Assembly (NCBI RefSeq): GCF_000003815.2
Contig: NC_049981.1
Coordinates: 32,451,543 to 32,515,542 of the forward strand
Length of the DNA: 64,000 nucleotides
Direction of reading: 5' to 3'
DNA from: Branchiostoma floridae
Taxonomy: Eukaryota; Chordata; Leptocardii; Amphioxiformes; Branchiostomatidae
Below, piece after piece: positions 47,701-59,700 of this stretch. The position numbers and the translations under genes were made by a program. The notes below the pieces were generated by a model. It saw only the letters and a program-made list of their open reading frames with translations. It was not told where the DNA came from and made no database searches. The number at the start of each line of letters is the position of its first letter. The first letter of the stretch is position 1.

Positions 47701-50700
47701 GAGCCTTGTGGAACGCCGTACTTCACTGTGTGGAAGCTAGAAAGGACTCCATTTACAGAACTCTGTAGTAATGCTTAACTTACGTTTTCTGAATTGATAT
47801 CATAATCTCCATTTTGTTTTACTTTGAATACTTTTTTACTTTTACTTGACTGGCCGGTATGCTTCTAGAATGACACCTAAATCCTTTTCCGTAAAAGAGA
47901 CTTTAACTCGTAATTGTTTCTGAACTGACCACTGAACTCCGTTGTTTATTGTGCACTTAAAACCTTACTCACGTTTACATTTTCACAATAGTCCTGATGA
48001 TATCTCCCAGACTATCTTTTTTACTGTGATTCGCTCCTACTCTTACGATTGATCATTGGTGGCGATTTCCATTACATTTAGAAAACAACATAGCCAACGG
48101 CTGGAGGCTCGATCTGTTCGCTCATTGCTTGGGCGGTTCATACAGAACAGCACCGCGAAAATCAGGCACATGCTGTTCGGGATCAAACGACGCTGCCACA
48201 ATTTCATATTCGCTAAGCCTGATACTCATCCAATATCTTCCACACCGCTGCCTTAGCTTTTCAAACAATATTGGTCACACCGGCTGGACACGTATGGCCG
48301 TTATCCTTTCTTGATATCTCATAACACACACATAAACGCCGCGCCCTGTTAACTGACCATAGAGTTAACAGGTCCGATCCGTGTTGCGGAGTGTCGGGAG
48401 GTGCGGGAGATGATAAACTCGGGGCCAATGATTCCGCAGGGACGCCGTGACGCAGAGGATATCATGTTACAGGGATCAGATTACGCGTTCGGCAGTTTGA
48501 AGTGGTGGTGAGGAGGTGGTTCTGGTGAGGACGCCCAAACTTTGTTTTTATGGACGGAGTCTTACCTGGATGGGTTTTAGTCTGGTTCACGATAAGGCAA
48601 CCTCTGGTGGCAGGCACGGAAAGTTTTGATGGCTGGTACAAACTTTCCACAAGATGCTTGATGAATTATCGCACACTACCTTTGGCATCGGATACTGCAC
48701 TTGCACTATGGTACCAATGGGACCCAAAATATCATTGGTAGTAAAAGCGAATTTCTTTAAAAAAATATGAATTATTTAAAAGTGTAGTGTGTTTTCAAAA
48801 CATATTTTGACATCATGGATAATATGCCTTTTCTTACTTTATTGGCCACATAGATCGCTGTACATTTTTTAACTGGTAGAGCGGAAATAGCAAACACAGA
48901 GCAAAGCGAGTGAAGGGGAAATAAACGCATTCACGGTTTGGATTGCGCAAGTGCAACGTGATGCATTGAGGGTAATATGTCAAAGTTCAAGACCCCTGAG
49001 ACATAAACAAAACACAATACCAATGGATATGGTGTAAAGCACAGTTTACAGTAGTTTCAAAGTCATGGGTCTTCAACTTTGACCTCGCACATGCGCAATT
49101 AAACCCGTGAACCGGCTTATGAAAAGTTGAAAGGTGCGTGCTACTTACTGGGCTTTGTTCCTGGCGGTGGCGAGAGAGAAACGTGACAACAAGAGATTAA
49201 ATTAATTTTTTTCATTTGTGACGCAAATGTGCAAACAACAGGTACAATTGTGAATTAACGTTTTCATGACGCAACCGAAAAGACGTTCCCTTTGCCAACC
49301 GTTCCGTGAGCGTTCAGCCACCTTTCTCAAGGCTGTACTGCCCATTGCCACCTGTTGAAGGTAGATGCGGAGTTACCGTAACTTTGGCCTAGAGAATGTC
49401 TTCAAGGTGCGTTACAAGACCATTTTTGTCACATTCACCTGGCTAATAAGATGTTGAAACTATTCACAGAGAGCGTGCAAGTATTTACAAGCATGCGTGC
49501 AAACGTAATCATTTCATCAGTTTGGGGGGGGGGGGCACCCAACTTGTCGGGAGCAACTAACTGTCCTGTGCAACCATTTTTGCTCAGTCCCATGAGTGGT
49601 TGCTCAGGACAAGTTTGTCCGTATTTACAAGCAGGCGTGCATCTCACAAACGTATTCATGCTAAACGTTGTTTAGGCAGCTTATTTACTAATGTCTGCAC
49701 TTCGAATACGCTGCAATTGATGTCTTGAATGTTCATGACAAACCTCAATCATGTTGTATGAGTACACTGTTTTTACCGAGACGGGCATTAGGGGAAAATC
49801 TAACTGTTGCTGGGTATAAAACATGTACAAGACTTATTGCCACTTTAGGTCGTTTAGAAGCGTTTCATATCTTCCGTGTGATCGTTGTTTATTACACTTA
49901 ACGAGCCCACGTAGACCTGCTGTCATCACGTCAGTATAAAAATAAACTCTTACCGACAATTTCGCTCAATCATAAAAGTTAATTTCTCCTATGATATATA
50001 ACTGAATGAGGACCATGATAGAAACGCATTACATACAAACAGCTATCTTGAACATTGCCAGACATCACTACAGTAGTGAAACGTCGCCGACTGGGTCTCA
50101 TGGGTCACGTGGCACGGAGCAGAGAACCAGTCGGAAATCTCCTGCTCCTGACCTCTGACACAAATAGAAAGATTGGACGACCTACCACAACTCTAAAGTA
50201 ACTCATAGAAACGGAAAATAATTAGAGGGACACAAAATGCTCTCTGTTATGAAGGACAAACAGCTCTGGACACTCCCATTCACTTTAAGTTATCTCAGTT
50301 AATTTTGTTACTTTTCTGTTCACAGATTGTACAGTATTTTTTCTTACATTTCATTTAATTGTACATGTATTGCACGGCTTCCGGAAAGAATAGTGGAACG
50401 ATATATAACGTTACCACTAATCCAAATAAAACTTGCTTCACCTCGCAAGAGGAGTGCCGATGATGATGATGACCTATCCTATGCCCAGCTAGATCAGTTT
50501 TTTGGTTTATCATCAGTTATTTATGATCGCCTTTTATCATAATTAGAAACTCACACGGCCCGCGTATAACACTCAAAAGTCTTTATGCCATCTTGTAAAT
50601 AAGGAGAAGTATAATAACGTCGAGCATAAAACTATACCGCGATATGTGGATATGCTCAACACGTTGGGTGTGGATATTGCGGTGGCTTTACGACAAATGC

Positions 50701-53700
50701 AATAGCTTTAGTCATTTAATGTACGATATAGTGCTCGGGGAGGTATATATTATCGTCGGCATTTATATTTTTATGCCACGCTGTATATTTTTGCCAATAT
50801 GACTTAAATTGTAAAGCCAGACTGAGATGTGTTTATGAGGATTCAACTAGTCCAATGTAAGAGAGGAACATACCAATACTACAATGACCGAATACGAATT
50901 TTAGTTCTGAGATTCTAACTTTTCTTGTTGATCATTGCGATGTAACAGTCTCCGAGAATCTTTGAAATTACCTTCTGAGTAGGCATGTGCATTAGCATAT
51001 TGTACGCATCGTCCTAAGAAAAACTGGCATTGAATAAGTGGATAGCAGTTGTTGAATGAAGGGATACCGTTTATTTTTTATGACTGTAAGTACTTGATGA
51101 CAAGTTTTAGTATAGGGACTTAAGGATAGCAGTTCTGCAATTTCTTCATCTTGATCGAACACTTTTTTTCGTAAAATTGCAAATATGATGCGTCAGTCGC
51201 CAAAGAAGTTTCCAACCTTCAGCTCCAAGGCCAATGTCAGCCATAATTTACCACATGCCGTAAAACGGCGACGATTTGAGACGTGTCGTAAACCATCGGC
51301 CGTTTTGCGAACAATAAGGGCAGCCCAAATTGCTTCCAGCCCTTTCTGACAACTTTATCTCCGCCCGGCAATACCCGGCGTTTATCGCGCACGACACCGG
51401 AATCCCAAAACCTGACACAATTATATCCCAAAACCTGACACAATTATATCCCAAAACCTGACACAATTATATCCCAAAACCTGACACAATATCCCAAAAC
51501 CGGACACAATACCCCAAAACCTGACACAATTATATCCCAAAATCTGACACAATATCCCAAAACCTGACAGAATATCCCAAAACCTGATAAAATATCCCAA
51601 AACCTGACACAATATCCCAAAACCTGACACAATATCCCAAAACCTGACACAATATCCCAAAACCTGACACAATATCCCAAAACCTGACACAATATCCCGA
51701 CAAGCCAAGTGGAATTTCACTCGGGATAAGTGAAGATTTATTTTGGATGAAAGGAAAACCCGCGGGAGGCAGGAACGTTATACCGCCTCATAAAGCCCAG
51801 ATGAACGCGTGATTGTAAAATAACTCCGGCGCCGTTTGGATTTGCAGAAGACAAATCAAGCTGAGCATGGCTTCTTTGTGTTTAAACGGTTTGTTGTTTC
51901 ACAATTTGTTTTCTTACAAGTCTTATTGTCATTTTTCATTGAATTATTTTCCTTTTCTTAATATGTTTTTGTGCGAATCGGTAGATTTGAGCTGCTTTAG
52001 TTTGCAGACGGAAAGGCTTTTTTATAACTTTTCCTACTTTTTTCCTCATTTCCACATAACTATCCTCCTGCCCTAACCAGTTTTGCCTTTTTGCGCGAGT
52101 CGGCGGATTTTTGCTCCTTTAATTTCATGGCCGGCTTGTTTGACCTGACCGGGAAGTGCAGGAACTGACTCGGAACGGAACCGTTAATGTTCACTCCTGC
52201 GTTTGGGCTCTCTTTTGTGTACCAAAAACTACAAAAAAAATGCTAAAAAAAATCCACATGCACATTCTGACATTCCCCCCCCCCCGCACTTGCTGGTTAC
52301 ATAAGGCGTGTTTCAGGCAGACTGTTATATGAAAAAAGACGGAGGGAGATCCACTCTTATCAAGAATCAATATCAGTTCATCTTCACGCGGATTTGCGCT
52401 CAACTGGGTCCCATTATAACCGAGATGGGTTATTAATATAATCTTTACTCGCTGCCTGGGGCTGACCTGGGTCACAGTTACTGCAGACGCGAGCACCGCT
52501 CCGGAAAAACGGAACGTCCCGTTTCCGCAAGAATCGTCCTCAGACGCGTCTCTGGGTGCCACTTTAAGACGGAGTTCCAAGAAGGATAAGACGTGGGGGA
52601 AATCAGCTGGAGGTTGCTGGTGAACCCGAACTCTCGGCAGTGAACTCGGAGCATTAAAACCTCCCCTCCCGTCACAAGTCATTACACGTGACGTCACTGT
52701 TGGAAGTCTTACTGTCGCAGCTCACCTAAGCCTCACTCTGGTTCCGTCTCTGAACGGTCGTCGCAAAGTTAAAACGTTACTGGTTGTTGCCGTTTAAAAC
52801 CAGTCGTCGCAATTTAAAACGTCACTGGTCGTTTCCATATTCTGAACCGCTCGACAGCATATCCGAGCGTTTCAACTTTTTTTTTTGGGGGGGGGGGGGG
52901 GTCCGACAGAGGAGCAAAATCATATGGAGGTATAACAAACATTGGGCCAGTATAGCACAGGGTCACCGTGCATGGCGCAGAGGCAGTTACAGGAGATCAG
53001 ATTACACGTTTGCCAGTTTGAATTGTGGATGAGGATGACAACACTCAAACTCTGCCTCTGTGGCTGACAAGGAGCGAAAAAAGGTATGAAAAGCAACATT
53101 TCATTACCAATGCACGACAAATGACAAAGAAAGTGTACAATTTGAGAGCACTCCGTCTTCAAACTAAACATAGATCCCTATGTCATTTAGCATCACAGTG
53201 TGGGCGTACAAGGGGTGCTAATACAAGAAAAGACTGTTTAAAATTGTGACATTAGCCACGATCTTCGGGTGTATCAATGGAAGATCGGCCATATTTGAGA
53301 TCGACAGAGGGTTGCGCGTATTTTTCAATTGAAAACCGTCCGTCATCTATATGCCATACTTTGTGCCTTGTACAATTGTTGTGCAATAAAGTTGTTATAA
53401 TAAGCGAGGCTCGGGCGATTTCCACAGAATCACCGTCCGATTGATTTTCGCAAAATGTGACAGGGGTAGTAGCGAGGCTCCCTGAAATGTCACAGAAGGT
53501 CCTGAACTTTCGTCTGTCCTCCCGCAGCCGCTACGGCATCGATTGGAAACGGAACTGTAAATACCCCGTCTTATGTCTTATCAGCACATCATATTGCCGC
53601 GGTTTAATTAAACACGCACATATCGACACATGACTTTCGAGGGATTAAAGAACTATGCTTCAGCTGAGGGGAATATTGAACGATTATCTTTGGGCTTTTT

Positions 53701-56700
53701 CACTGTTTAGGACACACGACAATGGGGTTGAACTTGATAATGCTAATGTTATGTAAATAGACTTTCATTAGGCTTTTTAGTAGAGAGAAAGAAAAAGAGA
53801 AAGAAACGTGGTAAGGATCGAAAGAAACTAGTATAGGGTCTCTTCAAATTGTTGCAAAATGGTTTTTACCATAGTTTGTAGACAGGTATAATTGTGGTTT
53901 TACCAACCTCCTTGGTTTTACCAACTTCAAGTTCACTTCTTAAACGAATCTCACCTTCAAATGGTGCAGAATATTTTTTGCAACCCTTGCTTTACTTTTA
54001 CCTGTCTGGCTCACATTGTACTGCAGCACTAGGTGTCGCTGCTTACAGTTACGGATGCGGTCACAAACGTAAAGAATCTTACCTTCTTTCTGTAGTTCTA
54101 TTTCCTTGTAGGCGTCCCCATCCTTGTTGGTTGCGGTGCACGTGTAGGTGGTGTAGTGTTTGTCCTCCACTGAGTTGATCGTGAGGACGCCTTTGATCTT
54201 CGCTTCCGGCGTTATGACCTGGAAACAAGACGTCACGAGTATGTAAATTAGGAAACTGCGTAAACGAAAGCCAAGACGTCACGGGTATGTAAATTAGTCA
54301 CGTGGTAGTTGATCTGTCTGTGATTCTGTCTGTGCGTCTGTTCTTCTGTCTGCTGTCTGTTTGGCAGACTGAAGTTTTCCAATTTTATACTCTGACTGTA
54401 CGTTCCTCCTTCCGTTCCACACAAGGGCTGACTGTGTCTGTGTGTCCGTCTGTGGGTATCTATGTGCGTCATATCACCGATTGCCATGTTTTACGTGCTG
54501 CTCTATTCTATACTCTGACTGCAGGTTCTCCCTCCCGTCCGGTCCCTCCCAGACCAGGTCTGGCTGTGTGCAAGTGTGTCCGTCCGTCAGTGTGTGGTTC
54601 TATTGTCCTTAATTCTTACCTGTTGCTCTATTTTATACTCTGACTGCAGGTTTTCCCTCCCGTCCGACACCTGGACCCTCCCGTCGGGCCCCTCCCAGAC
54701 CAGGTCCGGCTGCGGATCGCCGTACACCTCGCACTCCAGCTTGGCTGTGGACCCCGCCTGGGCCCGCACGGCCGCCCTGCCCTGCTCGATGAACGGAGGT
54801 CCTGTTAGGGGGAAGGGACGGGTGGAATGGTGAGAAAATATTATCGATAGGAACCCAATTAAACATGTAATATCGGATATGTTTAAGTTGGAACATCGTG
54901 AACAAATTGTTGGTAGAAAGCTTGTAAAAAAGTCACCAAGCCGCTCAAGACGTTCATAATTCAAACGTAATAGGAAATAACGCCAGGATTCAACATATTG
55001 GATTGAAGCAGCACTTATTATTGCCTGTTTAGATAGGCAAATGTCCCTGATGTTCAGGTTCTGTTAAATAACAATTAAATTCCATGTGCAGACTTTGATA
55101 TCTAAGAGCAGGATGCACTTCGTTGCATTTTGGCCCCTGTTACTCCAGAAACAAAACGCAGCTTGGCATGTATTAATATGTTCGAGCATGCCCGAGCGAC
55201 TACTCTCCAAGCAGAGGTTAGGCTCCGGCTGTTTTTTTTACGTTTTTTTAGTCGTTTTTATTGGGCTTTCTATTTTGTAGTGATTCTTGAAGTCCGTCAG
55301 CCAACTAGGTTTTGACAATACAAGATACAATACAAAATAGAAAGCCCGATAAAAACGACTAAAATGACGTTAAAACGCTTGTTTGAAAGCGCTTATTTAA
55401 AGCATGGTCTAGAAAAGAACTCCCTACAAGCTAGCGTTGCAGTGAACCTCAACTCAAACTCTGATGTGAGACCCCCCTCCCACAGACACCATAAGCATGT
55501 TGAACGCACCTTTGACGTTGATAAACGTTTCTATCTTGTCGTTAGAGGAGAAGCTCTGCTGGGTGGCCACGCATTCGTACCTGCCCTCGTCCTGGTACCT
55601 CACGGACGGGAACGTCAGGGTGTTACTCGTGCCGAACCTAGAGGAAGAGGAAAACCAAACACACGTTCGGTTATGAAGAAAACATGATATACATAAGGGT
55701 GATGTAGATATGACAACAAAGATATCAAAGTTGTAGGGGCCGCCGACCCGTTTTGAGATGAACAACAAATAAAATTGATCAGTGATACTGCCATCGATCT
55801 ACTTTGTCATTCGGACATATTCATAAACAGTAAAAAATGTCTTCATTATGATATTTGCAATTTAGGGAGCAGAGACGCTGCCCCAGTCTTAACTCGTAAT
55901 CTTGAAGAGGCTTTCAGGTCTTTTCAGATTAATCAATTGAAGCCTCTACGACCATTGCGGTAATCGTTAGTTTCTTCGTAAGTGAGTGTGTGATGAAAGG
56001 TGTGATTCTTCGTCTTCCACTATCTCAGAAAAAGAAGTCGAACCCAATAATGCAGTTTAGCGTTTGTGCTCGCTTACTTTAATGTTTACCATTCTTTTTA
56101 ATTTTTGTCACTTGCAATTAGCCCTCGGGAAAGAACTTACAATAAACCTATCATCGTCACTATTATCACTATCTTTAAAAAATGCTAAATTTTGGGTAAG
56201 GCAAAAAGACAAACAAAAAAACAGAGAAGTTGCCACCGACCTGGCGTTGGTGTCCTTGACCCTCCAGTACACGGTGGGGGCGGGGTTGCCGTCCGCCTGG
56301 CACTTGTAGCTGACCCGATCCCCCAACCTGGTCAGCTTCTCGCCCTGGATGGCCGTGGTGTTGATCCTGGGAGGGTCTGTGGGGGTGTAAACGGTTCGTC
56401 ACGGAATTGTGGTAACAGTGCCACAGGTATAATGCAAATTCGTGCTGCTTGTATAAGTGTGGAACAGGGTAATGTGTATAGTCAAAATGTGGTAGGGAAT
56501 TTCCCAAGCAGTCTTCTAAACCCCTGCTTCCCCTTTTGGGTCAGTTTGTCCCCACTCTTATTGGGACCTTGTGCTGGTCTCAGTTATGATGTTCCTGACT
56601 TGGGGAGACGAGACTCTTATCTATGTTACCCATAATCACCCCGCCCACATTCACACCTGGCTTGGGTGAGAAAAGTCATGTTAAGTATCGTTCACAAGGG

Positions 56701-59700
56701 TACAATATCGGTAGAATGGCAGGATTTGAACCCAGGACCTCTCAGTTCTGGACCAAACACGACCCTACAAATGATGGCTACCAGGCTAGAAATGGCGTAC
56801 TTACAGGCTACGTTCAGTGTGAAGATGGTGTACTTACAGGCTACGTTCAGTGTGAAGATGGTGTACTTACAGACTATGTTCAGTGTGAAGATGGCGTACT
56901 TACAGGCTACTTTCAGTGTGAACTGAAGATGGCGTACTTACAGGCTACGTTCAGTGTGAACTGAAGATGGCTTACTTACAGGCTACGTTCAGTGTGAAGA
57001 TGGCGTACTTACAGGCTACGTTCAGTGTGAAGATGGTGTACTTACAGGCTACTTTCAGTGTGAACTGAAGATGGCTTACTTACAGGCTACGTTCAGTGTG
57101 AAGATGGCGTACTTACAGGCTACGTTCAGTGTGAAGATGGCGTACTTACAGGCTACGTTCAGTGTGAAGTAGAACTGAAGATGCTATACTTAAAGGTTAC
57201 GTTCAGTGTGAACTGAAGATGGCGTACTTACAGGCTACGTTCAGTGTGAAGATGGTGTACTTACAGGCTACGTTCAGTGTAAAGTAGAACTGAAGATGCT
57301 ATACTTACAGGCTACGTTCAGCGTGAACTGAAGATGGCGTACTTACAGGCTACGTTCAGTGTGAAGATGGCGTACTTACAGGCTACGTTCAGTGCGAAGA
57401 TGGCGTACTTACAGGCTACGTTCAGTGTAAAGGAGAACTGAAGATGCTATACTTACAGGCTACGTTGAGCGTGAACTGAAGATGGCGTACCTACAGGCTA
57501 CGTTCAGCGTGAACTGAAGATGCTATACTTACAGGCTACGTTGAGCGTGAACTGAAGATGGCGTACTTACAGGCTACGTTCAGTGTAAAGTAGAACTGAA
57601 GATGCTATACTTACAGGCTATGTTCAGCGTGAACTGAAGACGCTATACTTACAGGCTACGTTGAGCGTGAACTGAAGATGGCGTACTTACAGGCTACGTT
57701 CAGCGTGAAGTTTCCGCTGCCGCTGCCCACGTCGTTGATGGCCTGGCAGGTGTACACGGACTGGTCGTTCCGCTGCAGGTTGGCTAACGTCAGCCGCTGG
57801 CCGTCACCGCGCGGTACCGTACTGCCAAAACGTGTCAGGAAACAAATCTTTCAGACAAAAGACTCTCTCAATATACCACAAACCCTACGTATCTTGCAGC
57901 AAAACTAAGTTTTCTTGTCTTTCAGTGTCTCCGAGAAGGTCAAACCTAGTAAGTGAAAATTAGGGGTTAACATTTAGACAAGAATAGTCATATTTCATAA
58001 TGATATTCTTTCTTTCTATCGTTTGCAATCAGCCTTTGGAGATGAAAATTGTAATAACCTGTTTTTACTTAAAACTATAAAGCTCGGCGTCTGTATTCCA
58101 TCCTCCTACGCAGGGACATCCAACGGTTAAACCGCCTGTCTGGATGTACCCTGCTTTTTCAACCGTCATCCTTAGTTTCTGCGGGCGTCGCCACAAAACA
58201 GCTGTCAGCCAATCAGATAATAGACCTTTCAGTTTTCAAAAGGGATCTCGCATATATAAGTGTAAGCTCATTAATATTCATAAGTAGGCGGTCAGGAACT
58301 AAGGATGACGGTTGAGAAAGCAGGGTACATCCAGACAGGCGGTTTCGCCGTTGGATGTCCCTGTGTAGAAGGATGCTGTATTCTTCACGGCACAGATGTG
58401 AAAATACCGAAAACTTGTACCTGATGACCAGGTGAGCTGAGCCTTACCTGCCGTCCTTAAGCCACTGGTAGTTGCGGATGCCCGGGTTGCTGTCCGTGTT
58501 GCAGATGAGGTTGGCGGTCTCGCCTTCTTTCGTCACAACCGGGTCAGAGGTGATGGTGATGATGGGGGCATCTGTGACGTCATTATGACATCATGTTTAA
58601 CAGGTTATAACAAAGCACTGACGTGTTTAACTGAACAGTCCATGTATTTGTTTTACATCAAACCGATAGGTCGTATACAATGTATACACACGATAAACAA
58701 TTCGCTACCACGTGTACATCACATGATATGCGCATGATGTTCACATGACAGCCACCTGAACATCACGTAAACATCACATGATACACACATAAACCGCTAC
58801 CAATTCTCTTAAATAATTTCCCCCGTACAATCAGCAACACAATATTATATGATAATGATACCATGAACACTATGAGTAAGCAAACAGTGTGTAAACATAT
58901 CTGCCCCGTATGACGAACAGAGTTGTAGCTGTACTTACACTGTACGCTGAGCGGCATGGTTTTCTCCAGCGGGTCGGACAGCGTCTCGTGCGTGATTCTG
59001 CAGGTGTACCTCGCCTGGTGGTCATCTTTAGATAATGACGCAATCTGCANNNNNNNNNNNNNNNNNNNNNNNNNNNNNNNNNNNNNNNNNNNNNNNNNNN
59101 NNNNNNNNNNNNNNNNNNNNNNNNNNNNNNNNNNNNNNNNNNNNNNNNNNNNNNNNNNNNNNNNNNNNNNNNNNNNNNNNNNNNNNNNNNNNNNNNNNNN
59201 NNNNNNNNNNNNNNNNNNNNNNNNNNNNNNNNNNNNNNNNNNNNNNNNNNNNNNNNNNNNNNNNAAGGGTTGTAGTCCTTAGGATAGGACGTTAAACAGT
59301 GGTCCTCTCTGCTTAATGTCCTTGTCGAAAAGAGCTAGGGGGAATTTGTCCTGTACAATGAACCCGTACATGTATAATCAACACTGCATATAACGTCCGT
59401 CTTCTCTTTCAACGGACTGGAGGCTCAATAGACTGGAGGTCCAACGAACTGGAGGCCCAATGGACTGGAGGCCCAATGGACTGGAGGCCCAATGGACTGG
59501 AGGCCCAATGGACTGGAGGCCCAATGGACTGGAGGCCCAATGGACTGGAGGCCCAATGGACTGGAGGCCCAATGGACTGGAGGCCCAATGGACTGGAGGC
59601 CCAATGGACTGGAGGCCCAATGGACTGGAGGCCCAATGGACTGGAGGCCCAATGGACTGGAGGCCCAATGGACTGGAGGCCCAATGGACTGGAGGCCCAA

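Noticed and set aside
49451-49675. Inverted/direct repeat patch with G-run
   Set aside because: Short imperfect matches only; boundaries not definable.
51411-51706. CRISPR-like array
   Set aside because: Repeats are contiguous without unique spacers, in a eukaryotic gene-rich context.
51421-51720. Minus-strand frame with repeated VSGFGIL/CQVLGY
   Set aside because: Translation of a 20/23-bp minisatellite.
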